From a virus: DNA of 64,000 bases. The stretch covers positions 1 to 64,000 of the IMG/VR virus record IMGVR_UViG_3300033182_000980. One strand, 5' to 3'. Below are positions 17,543 through 24,519 of the stretch, piece after piece (position 1 is the stretch's first letter; each line of letters begins with the position of its first letter). The notes beneath the pieces were generated by a model that saw nothing but the letters and a program-made list of their open reading frames with translations, made no database searches and was not told the origin of the DNA. Position numbers and translations under genes: made by a program.

Positions 17543-17905
17543 GTGAAACGAAAGACCGTAATGAAGATCACAAGCAGTATGTTAGACTGCAAATGTAAAG
17601 GTGACGGATATATTTTCCTCAAGAAAGGGGGCATGATTAAATGCCCGACACATTATGCCTGTGCATCTAGCGAAGAGTATCGCTTAGAGATGCTAAGGCT
17701 TGAGTATCAGAACATGAGGAACTTCGTTCTCCTCATGCCTGAAATGAACTCAACCTTTATTGATCTCAGTTTGCCAACAACAGCTAAGGGTGTTGATAGG
17801 CACATAGGGGCAAACTTTGTGGTAGATACCCCAGAATCTTGGGTAAAGGCTATCCAACAATATGTGCGAGAATACCTACTCAACTACAAGGTGAAAGAAG
17901 AGTAG
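17543..17905 (+). CDS. Small zinc-ribbon-like hypothetical protein
   Basis: The 120-residue protein begins with a cysteine cluster (LDCKCKGDGYIFL, then KCPTHYAC) that could bind zinc in the style of a short ribbon. A helical and beta-rich remainder follows, without known motif. Translation starts at GTG after a strong AAAGGAGGT. The next gene starts four bases after its stop, so the two are probably co-expressed. Function unknown. Confidence 0.65.
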   Translation: MKRKTVMKITSSMLDCKCKGDGYIFLKKGGMIKCPTHYACASSEEYRLEMLRLEYQNMRNFVLLMPEMNSTFIDLSLPTTAKGVDRHIGANFVVDTPESWVKAIQQYVREYLLNYKVKEE

Positions 17906-17908
17906 CCA

Positions 17909-18481
17909 TTGAAGAAAAAGCTCCTAGAGGGTATAGATGCCTCTTTTGACCATTTTGTAATGCAACACCTAGACTCATACTCGAAAGTCTCCCTAAGCCA
18001 AGATAAAGACGCTCAAATAAGATCGTTCGTTAAATCGGTGATAGAGAAGAAGCGAGCCGAGGGTGGTCAATACTTTAAAGACCCAGAGTCATTAGCTAAG
18101 AGGTATCTAACAGGTTGGGGAGGGGAGTGTGCTGTTGAGAAATACATAGGAAAGCCTTTTGTGGACTTCACGATAGGAGACTCACACGACTACTATGTAC
18201 CCGACTTGAGATCGGCAGGGTATGAGGTAGGGGTAAAGACGGTCAACATGGGAGACTTCCCTCTATTGAGGAAGCCCACACCAAGTTCATCAAACACACC
18301 TCAGATTATCGTGATACGAGAGTCGAGGTACGATTTCTACATCTGTGGTTTGGCTACCTATGATGTAGTAAATGACCCCTCAAACTTTTCGCAGTTATTG
18401 GTGCGTAGTGGAGGGGTCTTAGAGGTCGGGGTCAAGTCAGCGTTTTATCGCTTTGACTTGCTCACCCCTCTTACATCTTAG
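17909..18481 (+). CDS. Possible PD-(D/E)XK-like nuclease fold protein
   Basis: The 190-residue protein has a helical first third and then a block (GGECAVEKYIG, YYVPDLRSAGYEVGVKTV, PQIIVIRESRYDFYICGLA). Its order of Glu, Pro-Asp and Val-Lys resembles a restriction-endonuclease-like core. The usual acidic residue before the Lys is Gly, so catalysis is uncertain. The start is TTG with AAGAAGAG upstream. It ends 11 bases into the convergent tagged gene. It may be a DNA-processing or restriction-related protein; the fold call is mine by pattern only. Confidence 0.45.
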   Translation: MKKKLLEGIDASFDHFVMQHLDSYSKVSLSQDKDAQIRSFVKSVIEKKRAEGGQYFKDPESLAKRYLTGWGGECAVEKYIGKPFVDFTIGDSHDYYVPDLRSAGYEVGVKTVNMGDFPLLRKPTPSSSNTPQIIVIRESRYDFYICGLATYDVVNDPSNFSQLLVRSGGVLEVGVKSAFYRFDLLTPLTS

Positions 18482-19013
18482 CAAGTTCGCTTGGGCTATA
18501 TGCGAGGAAGTTCTCGTCCCATTCTTTACGAGGATCATCCTCAAAAGGAGGCATATCTGGTCCTGCGTAAGCTGTGATAAGACCTTGCCTACCACCACCT
18601 GCTGGAACGATGATAAGGGTAAGGATGTTAGTAGCCCTCATTGGTCGAGGACGACTGATAAGACGCTGTGGAGGGCGGCCTTCACCACGAGACTTGAAGA
18701 AAAACTCCTCATCTCTCATGTCGATGCGATCTCCCATTTTCTTACCCCAAAGACGAGTCTCGCCTCGGAAGCCAGGTACTTTGAGAGAGGTAGCACCGTT
18801 AGGCATACCCATATCTTCCCACATCTCAAAAGCCTTAGCGAGAGACTTAGCGTCAAACTCTTTAGCGTGGGTTTTAAAGTGAGTTGAAAGAAGCTCGATG
18901 TCATTGCGAGCAAGGAAGTCCTCAACAACCGAGTCTACTGACCCTGCTTGTCTTTCAAGACGGGCAACTCGTTGCTCAAGGCTTCTGATTACTTCTGATG
19001 CTGTTCTTCTCAT
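18471..19013 (-). CDS. Tagged late protein with toxin-like C-terminal block, 180 aa
   Basis: Residues 1-24 (MRRTASEVIRSLEQRVARLE, RQAG) are the shared module. The C-terminal 60 residues (ATNILTLIIVPAGGG, LITAYAGPDMPPFEDDP and ENFLAYSPSEL) look like a small beta-sheet domain of a kind seen in RNase-type bacterial toxins, where a TNxLTxxxV...xxTAY pattern is common. The catalytic residues cannot be assigned, so this is tentative. The leader is the same AGGAGATCTCACT found before the tagged gene starting at 17121. Both class I and class II promoter motifs lie within 80 nt upstream. Confidence 0.65.
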   Translation of the reverse strand: MRRTASEVIRSLEQRVARLERQAGSVDSVVEDFLARNDIELLSTHFKTHAKEFDAKSLAKAFEMWEDMGMPNGATSLKVPGFRGETRLWGKKMGDRIDMRDEEFFFKSRGEGRPPQRLISRPRPMRATNILTLIIVPAGGGRQGLITAYAGPDMPPFEDDPRKEWDENFLAYSPSELAKM

Positions 19014-19055
19014 AGTGAGATCTCCTTATTGGGGTTGTGGGTGTAAGAACAATAA

Positions 19056-19091
19056 ATGGCTTCAATAAACAATCTACAAATAAGGGGTTAC
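19056..19091 (-). promoter_or_regulatory. Adjacent class I and class II-like promoter motifs
   Basis: On the minus strand GTAACCCCTTATTTGTAG (19091-19074) matches the class I consensus. TTGTAGATTGTTTATTG, partly overlapping it, matches class II. Both precede the tagged gene starting at 19013. This is the one place where I see the two motif types fused, so the gene might be expressed early and late. Confidence 0.5.
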
Positions 19092-19282
19092 ACTTCCCAC
19101 CAATCGTACATTGTAAAGCCGAACTCTTCGCTGATCCAGTCCGAGATGCCATCTTCATCCTCATAGGCTATGTCTATAGGTACGAGAACAATATGTGGTA
19201 GTCCAGCTTGTTCCACAGCGTCATCATAGTCGAGCGTTTCAAGCTCAGTTTGAGAGAAGTCCCACTGAACACGAACTTTCAT
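19088..19282 (-). CDS. Small hypothetical acidic protein (ISDWISEEFGF motif)
   Basis: The 64-residue protein is acidic and Trp-rich at its end (EDGISDWISEEFGFTMYDWW), a type often seen as small phage genes with no assigned role. It directly follows the glutamine synthetase gene (three-base gap) and is probably translated from the same mRNA. Its stop lies inside the class I promoter motif of the next unit. Confidence 0.65.
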   Translation of the reverse strand: MKVRVQWDFSQTELETLDYDDAVEQAGLPHIVLVPIDIAYEDEDGISDWISEEFGFTMYDWWEV

Positions 19283-19285
19283 GTT

Positions 19286-20305
19286 TTACTCCCAAGAGTC
19301 CGAGATGGTTCTAATCAATGCTTCACACACAAGATAAGGGTCAGCATTAGCGTTGGGTCTACGATCTTCAAAGTAGCCACAACCATTCTTAGCTGTCTCA
19401 ACAGGAATACGAACCGAAGCTGTACGGTCAGACACTCCCGACTTAAACTCATCATAACGACAAGTCTCGTGATGTCCTGTTAATCGGATCTCATATCCAG
19501 AACCATAGCGATCAAGGTGCTCTTGAATCCTATGTGACATCTTCTCAACAGCCTTGTTGATTTCTTCAAGACCACCATCTTGCCTCATTGCTTTGGTGGA
19601 GAAGTTGGTGTGCATACCCGCACCATTCCAATCACCGGTGACTGGCTTAGGATCAAGGGTGGCCGAGATGTCGAAATCTTCACCTACACGATATAGAAGC
19701 CACCGAGCAATCCATAGATAGTCGCTTGCAGACAGAGCATCTTGCATAGGACCGCCAAGTTGAAACTCCCATTGACCAGGCATTACCTCTGCGTTGATGC
19801 CTGTGATTGGTAGCTCTGCTTTCAAACAAACATCAAGATGCTTCTCGACTAGATTTCTACCCGACACTTCATCAGCCCCAACGCCACAATAATAAGGTCC
19901 TTGTTCAGCAGGAAACCTACGCTCACTAGGGAAGCCAAGAGGTCTTGATCCCTTATAGAGCGTATACTCTTGCTCAAAGGCAACCCACTCACCTTGATCG
20001 TCAAATGACTTGAGTGCTTCTACGAGCTTGGCTCTTGTATTTGAGGGGTGTTTTTCTCCATCAACAGTCTCGACTTCACATAGAACGAGAATGTTATCTC
20101 CACCTCTAATGGGGTCATCAACAACTCTTACAGGTCGTAGCACACAGTCAGAGGAGCTACCTTCTGCTTGCATGGTAGAAGATCCGTCAAAGCTCCAAAG
20201 GGGTAGTTGTTCTGGTGAAAAAGCAGGAGCTGAAAGGTACTTGGTCTTAGACCTTACTCTTGCTGTTGGGTTTCCACCATCAATCCAAATATATTCTGCG
20301 AGCAT
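19286..20305 (-). CDS. Glutamine synthetase, type II (eukaryote-like GSII)
   Basis: The enzyme makes glutamine from glutamate, ammonia and ATP. All GSII blocks are present in order: the beta-Grasp WSFDGSST, ETVDGEKHPSNTR, catalytic FEQEYTLY, then GPYYCGVGADEVSGR, GINAEVMPGQWEFQ, GDWNGAGMHTNFSTKAMR, RLTGHHET, DRTASVRIP and GYFEDRRPNANADPY. The length of 339 residues is close to cellular GSII, and nothing essential appears missing. A class II promoter lies 36 nt upstream. Glutamine supply for nucleotide synthesis is the obvious role. Since it is driven late, a role in modifying DNA or protein by an amide ligation is also possible. I know of few phage examples. Confidence 0.93.
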   Translation of the reverse strand: MLAEYIWIDGGNPTARVRSKTKYLSAPAFSPEQLPLWSFDGSSTMQAEGSSSDCVLRPVRVVDDPIRGGDNILVLCEVETVDGEKHPSNTRAKLVEALKSFDDQGEWVAFEQEYTLYKGSRPLGFPSERRFPAEQGPYYCGVGADEVSGRNLVEKHLDVCLKAELPITGINAEVMPGQWEFQLGGPMQDALSASDYLWIARWLLYRVGEDFDISATLDPKPVTGDWNGAGMHTNFSTKAMRQDGGLEEINKAVEKMSHRIQEHLDRYGSGYEIRLTGHHETCRYDEFKSGVSDRTASVRIPVETAKNGCGYFEDRRPNANADPYLVCEALIRTISDSWE

Positions 20306-20340
20306 TGAAGCTCTCCTTTCTCAAATAAGAGAGGAAGGAT

Positions 20341-20357
20341 TATAAAGAAACTATCAA
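20341..20357 (-). promoter_or_regulatory. Late-type promoter motif (class II)
   Basis: TTGATAGTTTCTTTATA on the minus strand lies 36 nt before the glutamine synthetase ATG at 20305. It overlaps the end of the methyltransferase C-subunit gene. Confidence 0.6.
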
Positions 20358-21058
20358 TCAAACAAGTCGAAGATAGAAATCTGCTCCCCCTTTTGAGGTT
20401 TCGCCTTACCCACTTGAGCTTCTGACTCAATCTCTGTGCCGAGTGGCATCCAATGGCGAATACGAGCCTCGCAAATCTTTGCGTACTCTGGATTAAGCTC
20501 TACCCCCACAAAGTCATGTCTAAGCCGACTCATGGCTATACCTGTAGTTCCCGAACCTAAAAATGGGTCTACAACCTTTGAGTTAGGAGATATATCCCTT
20601 GCACACCATTCCATGATGTCGATTGGTTTAACTGTGGGGTGGATGTTAGCTCGCCCAGCTCCCTCAGCCGACAGACCAGCTTCTCTTTCAGACCGACTCG
20701 CTTTTGATGTGTAGTAAAAGCTATCTGATTTATCTGCTACAAAGATTGCATCTCGAACTTCAAAACCTGTGTCCTCAAGAGCAATAACACCCTTATAACC
20801 AATGTCTTCTGGAATCATTACCACATGAGCACCTGGCTTAAGGATGTCCATGATCTCTTTAGCCTGTTCATCTGTCGGTTCACCTAGTAAGATTAAGCCA
20901 TGCACCATCGGTTCATAAGAAGGGATTAACGCACCCTCCTCATATACCTCTTTCTTGTATGCAGAGAAATCAAGATCATCGAGGGTTGAAACTACGACAC
21001 AAGCGTCATCCACAGGTGGGGTAATCATCGTCTTAAAGTATTCAATCATTTCATCCAT
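20354..21058 (-). CDS. Split DNA methyltransferase, SAM-binding subunit (DPPY motif lost)
   Basis: The 234-residue protein carries the C-terminal half of a beta-class amino-methyltransferase: YYTSKASRSEREAGL, HPTVKPIDIMEW (motif X region), DPFLGSGTTGIAM (motif I, AdoMet binding) and DFVGVELNPEYAKICEARI. Its N-terminal 118 residues still resemble the methyltransferase N-domain (ILKPGAHVVMIP, EDTGFEVRDAIF). However, the catalytic DPPY is replaced by LGEP, and the target-recognition region between the halves is missing. The missing pieces are encoded by neighbouring genes (21184-24519), so I infer that it acts as one subunit of a split enzyme. Confidence 0.8.
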   Translation of the reverse strand: MDEMIEYFKTMITPPVDDACVVVSTLDDLDFSAYKKEVYEEGALIPSYEPMVHGLILLGEPTDEQAKEIMDILKPGAHVVMIPEDIGYKGVIALEDTGFEVRDAIFVADKSDSFYYTSKASRSEREAGLSAEGAGRANIHPTVKPIDIMEWCARDISPNSKVVDPFLGSGTTGIAMSRLRHDFVGVELNPEYAKICEARIRHWMPLGTEIESEAQVGKAKPQKGEQISIFDLFD

Positions 21059-21183
21059 TTAAAAATCCCATAACTTTGGTTTTGGTTTAGGTTCTTCTCA
21101 CATTCAGAGTCATGTGAGTGTTCAAAGTGTAGCTTATATAGATTGTACCTCTGCATATCTGCAATCACCTATTTTGATCTCAA

Positions 21184-21792
21184 TCATTGGTTATTCTCTT
21201 TCTTAAATTGTTTAAAGAACCTAGAAGCACCACCTTCATCGTTATATCCTTCTTTATATCCTTGTCTTTGAGTAGAAGAACTATGGAAAGAGTTTCCTTG
21301 ATATGGGTTAAAAGTATTATGGTTTTGACTCGACCAACCTTTGACTCGACCACTTTGTTGGTCTAACTCTTTAACAGGACAATCTTCTACACAAGCCCAA
21401 TCTGCCACTGTCTCTTTTCCATCTTCATCTGCATACCCTGCTTTCCCCTTCATATTTACAGGGCTAAAGCTACCTCCTCCCCCATATACATAATTGCTTT
21501 TAGTCTTATTGTCCTGATGAGCAGTACCCGATTTAATCTTCTTTGTACCTTTTAACTCACAACCATCTTTATGAGTGAGGATAAAGTTAGCTGGAAACCT
21601 ACCAATCTCTTGCTCACTTGAGTCTCCATAAATGCCTTTTGTTTTAGAAGCCTCTGACTTGCGACTATGGTTTTTTGTTTTGTCGTGAGAAGAAACTCTA
21701 GTCTCATCTATATTGATAGCTCCGCACCCATGTTTAAGAGTGTTCTCGGCTACAGAACCTTCAAGGGGTTTTCTCAATAGGGTGATAATCAT
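21184..21792 (-). CDS. Split DNA methyltransferase, target-recognition-type subunit 1
   Basis: The 202-residue protein corresponds to the middle of beta-class methyltransferases between the DPPY half and the AdoMet half: ITLLRKPLEGSVAENTLKHG, GAINIDETRV, GRFPANFILTHKDGCELKG, ELDQQSG and GGASRFFKQF. This region normally contains the DNA target-recognition domain. It has no DPPY and no motif I. Its ATG overlaps the stop of the DPPY gene (ATGA). Two more genes (23552-24205 and 24202-24519) are homologous to it along the conserved blocks and differ between them, as expected for alternative specificity subunits. Confidence 0.75.
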   Translation of the reverse strand: MIITLLRKPLEGSVAENTLKHGCGAINIDETRVSSHDKTKNHSRKSEASKTKGIYGDSSEQEIGRFPANFILTHKDGCELKGTKKIKSGTAHQDNKTKSNYVYGGGGSFSPVNMKGKAGYADEDGKETVADWACVEDCPVKELDQQSGRVKGWSSQNHNTFNPYQGNSFHSSSTQRQGYKEGYNDEGGASRFFKQFKKENNQ

Positions 21793-23555
21793 TTCTTAAC
21801 CCCAATACATATACTTTCCCATGCTGGTTTAAGAGCAGTACCCCAGCCATCCCAAGTCTTAGCTTCATCCGACACTAAGGCACGAACAGGGATCATAGCG
21901 TTCTTTTGGACAATGCCCACACCCCCTCGTGCAATCCCTCCATGACCTTGTGAGTCCTCAACACTCACACCTGGCTTATGTCCGATGATTTCTCCCTCGA
22001 CCCCTAGTTTCTTTTCAAACTGCTTGGCTAGGTTGTGTGATTTTGGGAATCCGCTATTACCCGTCACAAAAACCTTCCCGTTCCTTCTTGCGACAAAAGC
22101 CCCATAAGGTACTCGCACACACCACATCACACCCTCATAAAACTGAGGTGTTATGGTTGCCAAAGTGGTGCTGGTAGACCATGTGCTTCGTAGAGTTTGT
22201 GATCTCGATTGTTCTTGAACAGCATTAAATTCTCGATCCGATTGTCTGTCGCATCGTGATTGATGTGATGGACACACTCTGTCCGAGTAAGTGGTCTGCT
22301 CAAACGCATAGCAACCTTCAATCTGTGTTCCGCCACATAACCATCTTTCCTCGCCATCTCTTGATACTCCGAGGGGCAACGAACATACTTGATCTTTTGC
22401 TTTGTGTAGTTGCCTTTCCGATTGCGATATGTCACACCACCCTTCCATGCTGGATTGTTTGCCCCCCTCATTGACTCCGAGTATTTCTTTTCTGTCTCCT
22501 CGCTCCAAGCCGACCTCCCCTTGTGTGCATGAGATTTCCACTCTTGACCCCTCACCACCCCGTTGCACTTTTGAGAGCAATAACTGACTTGAACCCTCAA
22601 GGCGTGGCTCGCTGATCTTTTGAAGGTCTTGTTGCAAATAGGGCAAGTCAGAGTTACCTTTTTCTTCTGACACTCTTTCTTGCAATACACCCTTGATCGC
22701 CCCACTTTCCCGTCCGAGACTTGAAACTCCCCCTCGCAACCCCGACACACTTTGGTGATTTTCGGTAGACGCACACACTCGCGACTGCACCGCTCCTGCG
22801 TGGGGCTTTTTGTCTGAAAATCTTGGTCGCAACTCTTGCATACTTTCGTCAGTAGTGGCTTCGCTCTGTGTTTTTGTCTTGGCATACAGATCGACTTTCT
22901 CCTGCCATGAACAGTCGTATCTGTTAGAAAAAGTTTGTTGCAATCCTTGAACTGACATATCTTCCACAAAGGGTATGACTTCTTTTGCTTGCAGGTGTTC
23001 TGCGAGATGAAAAGCTCTTTCTCCCTCTCGTTCAACAATGCAACGGTGGTTTTTAGACACGAGCTGGTCTGTATCATCCGAGTATATTCTGTATGCGGTA
23101 TCCTTGTATTCATATCTCAACATCTCCTGTACTTCTTGGAGATCAAATCGATCTCCCTCTAAGGAGTATGCCACAACCATAGAACCAACATCAAGCTCTT
23201 GATGTTTTGACCACCCTTTATCAGTAAGGATTTCAGTATCCTCACAAAGACACCCATAACTCCAGGCTTCAATCTTGAGATCAGAGAACCCTATTTCCTC
23301 CATCATTGCTATTAAGTGATGAAAGGTTCTTGTACCAGAGAACGCTTTGAGAACCCCATTCGGTTTAAGGACTCTATGAGCTTCAGTTAGCCATCCTCGA
23401 TGCCACTCCCTTTGTTGTGACCCATCTCCGATGTCATCCCAACCTTTAGACATAAACTTGAGTCCATAAGGGGGATCACAGATAATAGCATCAACGGAGT
23501 TATCCTCTAGGTCTTTGAGTCTTTGGGTGCAGTCACCTATCTTGATTTCTATCAT
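21789..23555 (-). CDS. Split DNA methyltransferase, DPPY catalytic subunit with intein
   Basis: The N-extein has IKIGDCTQRLKDL, catalytic CDPPYGLKF (motif IV), a VLKPNGVLKAFSGTRT block and IGFSDLKIEAWSYG. The C-extein resumes SGFPKSHNLAKQ and ends in ALKPAWESI, exactly where the target-recognition part of a one-chain methyltransferase would begin. The predicted spliced extein is about 189 residues. A 399-residue intein interrupts the conserved YG|SGFPKS site. The gene is linked by ATGA overlaps to a recognition-type gene on both sides. An HNH nuclease is encoded in another frame inside the intein. The enzyme would be an N6-adenine or N4-cytosine methylase. Confidence 0.85.
   Translation of the reverse strand: MIEIKIGDCTQRLKDLEDNSVDAIICDPPYGLKFMSKGWDDIGDGSQQREWHRGWLTEAHRVLKPNGVLKAFSGTRTFHHLIAMMEEIGFSDLKIEAWSYGCLCEDTEILTDKGWSKHQELDVGSMVVAYSLEGDRFDLQEVQEMLRYEYKDTAYRIYSDDTDQLVSKNHRCIVEREGERAFHLAEHLQAKEVIPFVEDMSVQGLQQTFSNRYDCSWQEKVDLYAKTKTQSEATTDESMQELRPRFSDKKPHAGAVQSRVCASTENHQSVSGLRGGVSSLGRESGAIKGVLQERVSEEKGNSDLPYLQQDLQKISEPRLEGSSQLLLSKVQRGGEGSRVEISCTQGEVGLERGDRKEILGVNEGGKQSSMEGWCDISQSERQLHKAKDQVCSLPLGVSRDGEERWLCGGTQIEGCYAFEQTTYSDRVCPSHQSRCDRQSDREFNAVQEQSRSQTLRSTWSTSTTLATITPQFYEGVMWCVRVPYGAFVARRNGKVFVTGNSGFPKSHNLAKQFEKKLGVEGEIIGHKPGVSVEDSQGHGGIARGGVGIVQKNAMIPVRALVSDEAKTWDGWGTALKPAWESICIGVKK
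22056..23252 (-). mobile_element. Intein of the DPPY methyltransferase with an open frame over a nested HNH gene
   Basis: The 399-residue intein begins CLCEDTEILTDKGW and has block B LVSKNHRCIVE. It ends VPYGAFVARRNGKVFVTGN with Ser as +1 residue. The penultimate residue is Gly instead of His. Between the splicing blocks the frame stays open for roughly 290 codons but reads a Ser/Gln/Glu/Arg-rich, hydrophobic-poor sequence without endonuclease motifs. That stretch is the shifted-frame translation of the HNH gene 22151-23113. Confidence 0.85.
22151..23113 (-). CDS. HNH homing endonuclease nested out of frame inside the intein
   Basis: The 320-residue frame lies entirely within the intein but in another phase on the same strand. 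From about residue 50 it encodes repeated small zinc fingers (CQFKDCNKLF, CKSCDQDF, CRGCEGEF, CPICNKTF, each followed later by a Cys pair). A DNA-contact repeat (NNPAWKGGVTYRN) and a full HNH core follow: GYVAEHRLKVAMRLSRPL, CVHHINHDATDNRIENLML. It has its own ATG with AGGAG ten bases upstream and its own TAA just before the intein's C-terminal splicing block. The first 50 residues overlap intein block B and may not be conserved. Internal endonucleases of inteins are normally in frame; this one is overprinted. Confidence 0.8.
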   Translation of the reverse strand: MNTRIPHTEYTRMIQTSSCLKTTVALLNEREKELFISQNTCKQKKSYPLWKICQFKDCNKLFLTDTTVHGRRKSICMPRQKHRAKPLLTKVCKSCDQDFQTKSPTQERCSRECVRLPKITKVCRGCEGEFQVSDGKVGRSRVYCKKECQKKKVTLTCPICNKTFKRSASHALRVQVSYCSQKCNGVVRGQEWKSHAHKGRSAWSEETEKKYSESMRGANNPAWKGGVTYRNRKGNYTKQKIKYVRCPSEYQEMARKDGYVAEHRLKVAMRLSRPLTRTECVHHINHDATDNRIENLMLFKNNRDHKLYEAHGLPAPLWQP

Positions 23556-24205
23556 TGGTCATTCCCTGTCTTAAATTGTTTAAAGAACCGAGAAGCACCA
23601 CCTGTATCTCCGAAGCCTGGTTCTCCTTTTTCATGTCCTGTACCCCACCCTGTTCTGCCTTGATTAGAATAGACACCTTGAGCGTTCCCAATACGACCTC
23701 CTGTCGATTTACTTACCCCACTTTGTTGATCTAACTCAACAACAGGGCAACCCTCCACACAAGCCCAATCCATCACCTCCTCTTTCCCATCTTTATCTGC
23801 ATGACCCATCCACGCTTCATTGTCTTTGACAGTTTTCACATCTGTAAGGCTACGATCCTTTTGGTGTTCTTCTTGGTATTTCTTAGACCAAATACCACCT
23901 GGACCATTCGGATAACCTTTATGTCCTTTAACTTTCTTAGTCCCTTTTAATTCACAACCTTCTTTATGGATAAGGATAAAGTTAGCTGGCCATCTCCCTG
24001 TAGTGATCTTGCCCTCGAAGTCCTCTTTAAGACCCGATTGAAAGACTGTACTTTTATGTTTATCGGGAGAACGACCATTTTTAGATGTGTCTTGAATGAT
24101 GTTTCCAATGCGAATTTCATCAATGTTAATCGCACCACAACCATATTTAAGGGTATTGTCAGCAACAGAACCCTCGGTGGGCTTTCTTAATAATGTTATA
24201 ATCAT
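23552..24205 (-). CDS. Split DNA methyltransferase, target-recognition-type subunit 2
   Basis: The 217-residue protein is a paralogue of 21184-21792, sharing IITLLRKP, GCGAINIDEIRI, GRWPANFILIHKEGCELKG, DWACVEGCP, ELDQQSG and GGASRFFKQF. It diverges in the loops between these blocks. No DPPY or AdoMet motif is present. Its stop overlaps the start of the DPPY gene (ATGA) and its start overlaps the stop of recognition-type gene 3. I infer an alternative specificity partner for the DPPY and AdoMet subunits. Confidence 0.75.
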   Translation of the reverse strand: MIITLLRKPTEGSVADNTLKYGCGAINIDEIRIGNIIQDTSKNGRSPDKHKSTVFQSGLKEDFEGKITTGRWPANFILIHKEGCELKGTKKVKGHKGYPNGPGGIWSKKYQEEHQKDRSLTDVKTVKDNEAWMGHADKDGKEEVMDWACVEGCPVVELDQQSGVSKSTGGRIGNAQGVYSNQGRTGWGTGHEKGEPGFGDTGGASRFFKQFKTGNDQ

Positions 24206-24519
24206 TGGTCATCCTTTGTATCAAATTGTTTGAAGAAATTTGACCCATCACACTTTATATTATTTGTTAAGATGAAGTTAGCTGGCCACCTACCTTTTTC
24301 TTTATACATCTGTATGTCAGATCCAACTTGAGCTACATGACCCGACCAACCTTTTTCTCTAGGGTCTGCTTTCTGTATTTGTCTCGCTTCAAAGTTGATG
24401 CTTTCGTCATCACCAAAAGAAACTCTTAAAGCATCAATATTGATAGCCCCACAACCATGTTTAAGGGTGTTCTCAGCCACACTTCCCTCTAGGGGTTTTC
24501 TCAGTAATGTAATGATCAT
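24202..24519 (-). CDS. Split DNA methyltransferase, short target-recognition-type subunit 3
   Basis: The 105-residue protein shares the opening MIITLLRKPLEGSVAENTLK, GAINIDALRV, GRWPANFILT and an ending SNFFKQF with subunits 1 and 2. It lacks the roughly 90-residue middle with DWACVE and ELDQQSG. It could be a minimal recognition subunit or a shrinking duplicate. It is still translated in frame through ATGA overlaps on both sides, directly after the chaperonin gene. Confidence 0.65.
   Translation of the reverse strand: MIITLLRKPLEGSVAENTLKHGCGAINIDALRVSFGDDESINFEARQIQKADPREKGWSGHVAQVGSDIQMYKEKGRWPANFILTNNIKCDGSNFFKQFDTKDDQ

Noticed and set aside
22056-23252. Interpretation of the intein/HNH overlap as a simple frameshift error
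   Set aside because: Not fully excluded. However, the HNH frame has its own start, AGGAG and stop, and the intein frame is open across the whole stretch, which one or two sequencing errors would not explain.
20354-24519. Interpretation of the methyltransferase pieces as a decaying pseudogene
   Set aside because: All five frames are intact, conserved blocks are retained in the three duplicates, and four junctions keep precise ATGA overlaps, which decay would quickly lose.
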